A stretch of 52,534 bases of DNA from Prochlorococcus sp. AG-459-O09. GTDB lineage: Bacteria; Cyanobacteriota; Cyanobacteriia; PCC-6307; Cyanobiaceae. The DNA lies in the NCBI GenBank assembly GCA_003211955.1, contig QCRH01000006.1, positions 1-52,534 on the forward strand. The letters run 5' to 3'. Position numbers and translations under genes: made by a program. The notes below the pieces were generated by a model. The model was not told the DNA's origin, did not search any database, and worked only from the letters and a program-made list of their open reading frames with translations. Positions 47,445 to 52,534 of the stretch are shown here, piece by piece (the stretch's first letter is position 1; each line of letters starts with the position of its first letter).

Positions 47445-48812
47445 ATGTCTCACGAAATATTCATGCCTGCCTTGAGTTCTACTATGACGGAGGGCAAGAT
47501 TGTGGAATGGTTGAAAAATCCGGGAGATAAGGTTGAAAGAGGCGAATCTGTCTTGGTTGTTGAATCCGACAAGGCAGATATGGATGTTGAATCTTTTCAA
47601 GATGGATATCTTGCAGCAGTTTTAATGCCTGCCGGCAGCACTGCACCTGTTGGAGAAACAATTGGTCTCATTGTAGAAAATGAGGATGAGATAGCTTCTG
47701 TACAAGAACAAAATAAAGGAAATCAACCCGAAGTTTCTACTTCAGACCAACTTGAATTGGTAAGCAATAAAACTGAAGAAAAACCAGTAGTCCAGACTGA
47801 AAATATCAAAAAAGAAGCACAAGAAGTCGTATTAAATAGTGAAAAGGCAGCCCCGTCTTTTAACAGCGATCAAATTAATGCTGCTACAAATAATGTTTCT
47901 TCGAGGATAATTGCATCTCCAAGAGCTAAAAAACTAGCCTCTCAAATGGGTGTTGATTTAGCAAAAGTTCATGGATCTGGTCCGCACGGAAGGATTCAAG
48001 CTGATGATATTTTAAAAGCTAATGGCCAACCTGTTTCAATACCATGGATAGGAGAAGGTGGTTCTCCTGCAAGTATTCCTGGTTCAAATTTGAGAGTTGA
48101 AAGTAAACCAGAAACTTCAGGAAATAGTTTTGGTAATCCTGGAGAAACAATTCAATTTAATACTCTTCAAAAAGCGGTAAATAAAAATATGGAATCTAGT
48201 TTAGATGTGCCATGTTTTAGGGTGGGATACTCCATCAACACAGATAAATTAGATAATTTCTACAAAAAAGTAAAACAGAACGGAGTAACTATGACTGCTT
48301 TACTAGTAAAGGCAGTTGCAAAGACACTAAAGAAACATCCTCAAGTTAACTCAAGTTTTTCAGAAAATGGAATTTCTTATCCAGAAAATATAAATATTGC
48401 TGTTGCTGTTTCGATGGAAGATGGTGGACTAATAACTCCAGTTTTAAAAGAACCATGCAATACTGATTTATTTGAATTGTCTAGGGAATGGAAAGATCTC
48501 GTAAAAAGATCAAGATCAAAACAATTGGAACCTGATGAATACTCAACTGGAACCTTCACTTTATCTAACCTTGGGATGTTTGGAGTTGATAGATTTGACG
48601 CAATTCTTCCTCCAGGTACCGGTGCTATTTTAGCCATAGCATCATCTAAACCTACCGTTGTTGCTAATAGTGATGGTTCAATATCTGTTAAAAAAATAAT
48701 GCAAGTAAATCTAACAGCTGATCATAGAGTGATCTATGGAGCTGATGGTGCTTCATTCTTAAAAGACTTGGCATCCCTAATTGAAAGTGAGCCAGACACT
48801 CTTGTCTCCTAA
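47445..48812 (+). CDS. pdhC: Dihydrolipoamide acetyltransferase (pyruvate dehydrogenase E2)
   Basis: 455 aa. Lipoyl domain at 1-75 with modified Lys43 (VVESDKADMDVES), a linker, peripheral subunit-binding domain near 160-195 (IIASPRAKKLASQMGVDLA), and a catalytic domain from about 225 to the end with TADHRVIYGADG (active-site His). Forms the core of the PDH complex. A 219-nt gap upstream suggests its own promoter. queA starts 5 nt after the stop. Confidence 0.95.
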   Translation: MSHEIFMPALSSTMTEGKIVEWLKNPGDKVERGESVLVVESDKADMDVESFQDGYLAAVLMPAGSTAPVGETIGLIVENEDEIASVQEQNKGNQPEVSTSDQLELVSNKTEEKPVVQTENIKKEAQEVVLNSEKAAPSFNSDQINAATNNVSSRIIASPRAKKLASQMGVDLAKVHGSGPHGRIQADDILKANGQPVSIPWIGEGGSPASIPGSNLRVESKPETSGNSFGNPGETIQFNTLQKAVNKNMESSLDVPCFRVGYSINTDKLDNFYKKVKQNGVTMTALLVKAVAKTLKKHPQVNSSFSENGISYPENINIAVAVSMEDGGLITPVLKEPCNTDLFELSREWKDLVKRSRSKQLEPDEYSTGTFTLSNLGMFGVDRFDAILPPGTGAILAIASSKPTVVANSDGSISVKKIMQVNLTADHRVIYGADGASFLKDLASLIESEPDTLVS

Positions 48813-48817
48813 ATTAA

Positions 48818-49942
48818 TTGATTTCTCAAATTAATAATGAAGAAAGAGATTATAAGCTTGAAGCTTATGATTATTTACTTGATCCTTCATTAATTGCATG
48901 TAAACCTTCTGCAATTAGGCATGAATCAAGATTGATGATAGTTAGAAATAGTGTTTTAGAAGAAGACTGCTTAACTAATAAATTTACCAAAAATCTTTTA
49001 GATGAATTTAGAGAAGGTGATCTTGTGGTCGTAAACAATACTAAAGTAATGAAAGCTAGGTTAAAGGTTGAATTAGAAAATAAGACATTAGTCGAATTAT
49101 TAGTTTTAGAAAGATCCCATGAATGTGTTTGGTTATGTTTGGCAAAGCCAGCGAAAAAGTTAAAAATAAACAGAAAATTAAAATTAAAATCTCCTTTAGT
49201 ACAAGATATTAATTTGATTGTTGATGGGGTTGATGAAGAAACTGGAGGGAGATTTATTAAATTCCCAGAAAATATAACTTGTCTCAATTCAATGAATGAC
49301 CTTCTTGATAAATACGGGGAAATCCCACTCCCTCCTTATATAAATAATTCCGAAGCAGAATCTTTTCATGAGAAAAGTTATCAAACTGAGTATGCAACTA
49401 ATCCGGGGGCAGTTGCTGCACCAACAGCTGGTTTACACTTAAGCAAAAGTCTTATTTCCAATCTAAAAAAAAAAGGAGTAATAATTTTACCGATAACTTT
49501 GCACGTGGGCTATGGAACATTCAAACCAATTGATCAAGAAGATTTAAGTGACTTAAAACTTCATAAAGAATGGGTAAGTGTTAATAAGAAAGTAGTGGAG
49601 GAAATAAAAAAAATAAAGAAAACAGATAGAAGAATAATTGCTATTGGTACAACTAGCGTGAGAGCTCTTGAAAGTTGTTATTCTCACGAAATTAATGACT
49701 TTATTCCCATAGCGAAATACGTGGATTTAGTAATTAAGCCAGGTTATAAATTTAAGGTAGTTGATGGATTATTAACTAATTTTCATCTTCCTAAAAGTTC
49801 ATTATTATTATTAGTAAGTGCAATGATTGGTAGAGAAAGATTATTAGATTTGTATAAAAAAGCCATAAAAGAAAAATTTAGATTTTTCTCTTATGGCGAT
49901 GCTATGTATATTTCACCAGATTCATTACTGGAGAAAAAATAG
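48818..49942 (+). CDS. queA: S-adenosylmethionine:tRNA ribosyltransferase-isomerase
   Basis: Adds epoxyqueuosine's ring to tRNA wobble G34 (queuosine pathway). 374 aa from a TTG start. Motifs RHESRLMIV, NNTKVMKARL, the segment GAVAAPTAGLHLSKSL, and SGLLTNFHLPKSS-type (DGLLTNFHLPKSSLLLLVSA) near the end. A single domain of normal size. Placed 5 nt after pdhC, convergent with cysK. Confidence 0.93.
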   Translation: MISQINNEERDYKLEAYDYLLDPSLIACKPSAIRHESRLMIVRNSVLEEDCLTNKFTKNLLDEFREGDLVVVNNTKVMKARLKVELENKTLVELLVLERSHECVWLCLAKPAKKLKINRKLKLKSPLVQDINLIVDGVDEETGGRFIKFPENITCLNSMNDLLDKYGEIPLPPYINNSEAESFHEKSYQTEYATNPGAVAAPTAGLHLSKSLISNLKKKGVIILPITLHVGYGTFKPIDQEDLSDLKLHKEWVSVNKKVVEEIKKIKKTDRRIIAIGTTSVRALESCYSHEINDFIPIAKYVDLVIKPGYKFKVVDGLLTNFHLPKSSLLLLVSAMIGRERLLDLYKKAIKEKFRFFSYGDAMYISPDSLLEKK

Positions 49943-49944
49943 AT

Positions 49945-50931
49945 TTAGGCTTTGACTGGTTCTTGAATGATTCCGCTTGGAACTTCAGTAAACATAATTG
50001 ATGATAAATATCTCTCTGCTAAATCAGGTAGAACAACTACAATAGTTTTTCCCGCATATTCATCTTGTTCAGCTAATCTAACAGCAGCAGCAGCAGCAGC
50101 TCCACAAGATATTCCAACTAATAAACCTTCTTCTTTTGCTAATCTAAGAGCCATCTCGATTGACTCGTCATTTGTTACCTGTTCAACCTTATCAACAATT
50201 GACAAGTCAAGGTTCTTAGGAATAAATCCTGCTCCAATTCCTTGAATTTTATGTGGTCCAGATTTAACCTCTTCTCCATTCATTGTCTGTGTAATAACAG
50301 GACTATGTGAGGGTTCTACAGCTACAGAAGTAATATTTTTGCCCTTCTCTTGCTTAATGTATCTTGAAACTCCTGTAATTGTGCCGCCAGTTCCAACCCC
50401 TGCAACTAAAACATCAATTTCACCATCGCAATCATCCCAGATTTCTGGTCCAGTAGTTTTGAAATGAATTTCAGGGTTTGCTGGATTATCAAATTGACCT
50501 GGCATAAAATATTGAGAAGGATTACTTTCTGCAATTTCTTTAGCCTTAGCTATTGCTCCAGGCATACCTTTTGATGCCTCTGTTAAAACAATTTCAGCAC
50601 CCAACACTGCCATAACCCTTCTTCTTTCAATTGACATGGATTCTGGCATTGTAAGGATCAGTTTATAACCTCTAGCTGAAGCAGTAAAAGCTAGAGCAAT
50701 TCCTGTATTTCCAGAAGTTGGCTCAACAATAGTTTTGTCTTTTGTAAGCTTCCCACTTTTCTCTGCATCCCAGATCATGTTTGCGCCAATCCTACATTTG
50801 ACACTATAAGCAGGGTTTCTACCTTCAATTTTTGCAAGTACTGTAGCTTTCGCGTCTTTAGTAACTGATTTTAATTTTACTAATGGAGTGTTTCCAATAG
50901 CAAAACTGTTGTCCTCATAAATTTTTGCCAT
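49945..50931 (-). CDS. cysK: Cysteine synthase A
   Basis: O-acetylserine sulfhydrylase. 328 aa. PLP lysine in [14 protein letters not shown] (K45), the substrate loop [11 protein letters not shown], the phosphate-binding [11 protein letters not shown] and SCGAAAAAA. Short last residues. Links sulfide to cysteine; the neighbour PLP enzymes handle cysteine to cystathionine. Convergent with queA. Confidence 0.96.
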   Translation of the reverse strand: MAKIYEDNSFAIGNTPLVKLKSVTKDAKATVLAKIEGRNPAYSVKCRIGANMIWDAEKSGKLTKDKTIVEPTSGNTGIALAFTASARGYKLILTMPESMSIERRRVMAVLGAEIVLTEASKGMPGAIAKAKEIAESNPSQYFMPGQFDNPANPEIHFKTTGPEIWDDCDGEIDVLVAGVGTGGTITGVSRYIKQEKGKNITSVAVEPSHSPVITQTMNGEEVKSGPHKIQGIGAGFIPKNLDLSIVDKVEQVTNDESIEMALRLAKEEGLLVGISCGAAAAAAVRLAEQDEYAGKTIVVVLPDLAERYLSSIMFTEVPSGIIQEPVKA

Positions 50932-51013
50932 TTATATTAAGAAAATATATATTAATACTAACTATTATTCAGAAAAAGAGTATATGAGTTTCTATACGGT
51001 AAATACTAGGAAT

Positions 51014-52483
51014 TTAGAAATTATTTAGTGCTTCAGAAAAGCTTTTCCATAATTGATCTTGGTCTTCTAATCCAACTGATACTCTGATAAGGTGCGGGGG
51101 TATACCAAAACTTTCAGCCCAATCCAACTCGTCATAATGAGCTAGTAAAACATAAGGACAAACTAGAGTAAATTTTGTACCTAAACTAGGTCCTTTAGAT
51201 ACTTGTAGAGAATCATAAAATTTTTTAGCTTTGTTCAATCCCCCCTTTAATTCAAAAGATAATAAGCAGCCGTATCCTCCATCAGAAGTAAGTAAAGAAT
51301 TAAAATTTGGACAATTTTCAGGATGGAAAATATTTTTAATCTCGCTATGGGTCTCTAATCTTTTTTTTAACTCTAAACATGCTTTATTTTGTTCAAAAAC
51401 TCTTTGATTTACATCTCTACTAACTTTCTCTAAATAAACTGTATCTCCATCGGAAAGTGTTGGAAGATTAATCTCTTTTAAAGCATTTCTAAATTGATCA
51501 ATCCATTTGCTTTTTGGATTTAGTATTAATGATCCTGCAAGAATATCTCCACTACCCGAAAAAATTTTTGTAAGTGAAGTGAAAACTATATCTGCATGTT
51601 CAAGGGAGTTTATATTTAAATTTGAACCAATTGTATCGTCAACAATTAAGGGAATATTTAACTTTTTTGCTATTTTTGAAATTTTTTTAATGTTTACACA
51701 TTTGAGCATTGGATTACTTGGTAGTTCAATAATTAATGCTGATGGATTTATTCTTTTGATTTCTAATTCAATATCCGCGCAATTTTCTTCTGTAATTAAC
51801 TTGGCTCCATGAAAGATATTCATTGGTAATTTAAGTACATCTACATATGGAAAACCAATTTGGAGTGTTGGTTTAGCTGGAAATAATTTATAGACGATTT
51901 CTAATGATGTATGCAATGCAGACATTCCAGATGAAGTTAAGTGAATATCATTAGAGTTAATTTTTGTAGATTTAGAAATTCTATTTTTTATTCTTTGAGA
52001 ACATTCATTTACGCAAGATTTTGGAGGGCAATCTTCAAGACCTAGTTCTATAGCAGCAGCCCTTGAAGACATACCAAGACCAGTATGTTGCCAAAAAGAT
52101 TTTGCATAAATACTTCCTTCTTTTTCAGTTATTAAGAAAGCTAAATTATCTCTTTTTTCTATAAATGAGAATTGTTCAGAAGTATTTCTATCAATGTATT
52201 TTTTGGCTTTGAAAGCTATGCTTTCATTCGGATATGGCCAGATACTTTTATTGTTATAGTAGTTTTCGTTTTTTACTTTTTCGCATAATCTTTTCACTAT
52301 GGGGTTTAGCCCGAATCTTGGGTAAATGGACTTCAATAAATTCATGCATTCTTGATTTTTTTCCTCGTAATTTATTACATCATTCCAAGTTGGTAATGCT
52401 ACAGAAACAGCATGAATACTATCAGGAATCGAATATCCTAACTCTAAATTTTTCCAAATAGGGTTTTTAAGTAAATCTCTCAA
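51014..52483 (-). CDS. metB: Cystathionine gamma-synthase-like enzyme, long form
   Basis: 489 aa from a TTG start, longer than the 380-400 aa of ordinary bacterial Cys/Met PLP enzymes. The first 150 residues (GYSIPDSIHAVSVALPTWND, GLGMSSRAAAIELG) resemble the N-terminus of fungal STR2-type cystathionine gamma-synthases. The PLP core follows: HLTSSGMSALHTSLE, IVDDTIGSNLN, and the Schiff-base lysine in SLTKIFSGSGDILAG. The C-terminal domain (LIRVSVGLEDQDQLWKSF) is typical. It probably makes cystathionine from cysteine and an activated homoserine. Another PLP enzyme lies 3 nt upstream. Confidence 0.85.
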   Translation of the reverse strand: MRDLLKNPIWKNLELGYSIPDSIHAVSVALPTWNDVINYEEKNQECMNLLKSIYPRFGLNPIVKRLCEKVKNENYYNNKSIWPYPNESIAFKAKKYIDRNTSEQFSFIEKRDNLAFLITEKEGSIYAKSFWQHTGLGMSSRAAAIELGLEDCPPKSCVNECSQRIKNRISKSTKINSNDIHLTSSGMSALHTSLEIVYKLFPAKPTLQIGFPYVDVLKLPMNIFHGAKLITEENCADIELEIKRINPSALIIELPSNPMLKCVNIKKISKIAKKLNIPLIVDDTIGSNLNINSLEHADIVFTSLTKIFSGSGDILAGSLILNPKSKWIDQFRNALKEINLPTLSDGDTVYLEKVSRDVNQRVFEQNKACLELKKRLETHSEIKNIFHPENCPNFNSLLTSDGGYGCLLSFELKGGLNKAKKFYDSLQVSKGPSLGTKFTLVCPYVLLAHYDELDWAESFGIPPHLIRVSVGLEDQDQLWKSFSEALNNF

Positions 52484-52486
52484 TTT

Positions 52487-52534
52487 TCAGAATTTATTTA
52501 AAGCAAATAATATGTCCGAGATTAAATCGTTTGT
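52487..52534 (-). CDS. C-terminus of an adjacent Cys/Met PLP enzyme (partial)
   Basis: The last 15 codons before the TGA at 52487-52489 read TNDLISDILFALNKF; the rest lies outside the window. The ending D-L-I-x-D-x-x-x-A-L is the standard close of the Cys/Met metabolism PLP family. It stops 3 nt before the start of the metB-like gene, so both are in one operon. Confidence 0.6.
   Translation of the reverse strand, partial: TNDLISDILFALNKF

Overview
The window reads as chromosome of a high-light-adapted Prochlorococcus (marine picocyanobacterium). The 16S and 23S genes are cyanobacterial and the rRNA spacer carries tRNA-Ile and tRNA-Ala. Protein-coding DNA is very AT-rich. The gene set includes psaE, a plastoquinol terminal oxidase, an Hlip-like gene, a carotenoid isomerase-like flavoprotein, pipX/pipY and lrtA, together with many tiny, mostly membrane, proteins. 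No species or strain is claimed.

Layout. (1) 1-5280: a complete rrn operon (16S, tRNA-Ile-GAT, tRNA-Ala-TGC, 23S, 5S) with complementary processing stems and a terminator. (2) 5276-19900: psaE-mutM, a LysM protein, an aldehyde dehydrogenase, a GNAT enzyme, PTOX, a CrtH-like protein, tatA and a peroxiredoxin, separated by many genes of 29-130 codons. (3) 19900-23880: more small genes, an arfB-like rescue-factor gene whose GGQ glutamine codon is a stop, a CPBP protease, and a 0.5-kb gene-free stretch that looks like a structured RNA ending in a strong terminator. (4) 23878-28190: pip, a photolyase/cryptochrome, and the thiamin salvage pair tenA-thiD. (5) 28200-33560: an accessory stretch of small ORFs, three consecutive small ferredoxin-like-fold genes, a decayed ORF, and an integrase remnant richer in G+C lying directly against the 3' end of tRNA-Thr, with tRNA-Tyr next to it. 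This looks like a remnant genomic island. (6) 33650-40791: a long plus-strand housekeeping series, aroQ-miaE-cobI-DUF1823-der-cbiQ-pipX-pipY-sepF-proC. (7) 40788-44077: a minus-strand series, hpf/lrtA-deoC-like-recO-glycosyltransferase. (8) 44122-52534: lipB, an acyl-CoA/ACP synthetase, ylqD, pdhC and queA on plus; cysK and two adjacent Cys/Met PLP enzymes (the second cut by the window edge) on minus.

The genes link photosynthetic electron flow and photoprotection (PsaE, PTOX, Hlip-like, CrtH-like, peroxiredoxin), DNA repair (MutM, photolyase, RecO), nitrogen-status signalling (PipX/PipY), lipoate and pyruvate dehydrogenase (LipB with PdhC), and sulfur amino acid synthesis (CysK, MetB-like). 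The items most worth a second look are: the arfB-like gene with TAA exactly at the GGQ glutamine; the structured RNA at 23499-23806; the near-consensus LexA-like boxes at 10058 and 13080; the tRNA-Thr/integrase junction; and the DeoC-like protein that lacks the Schiff-base lysine. Calls for genes under 50 codons rest on open frame, start codon and membrane or charge pattern only.
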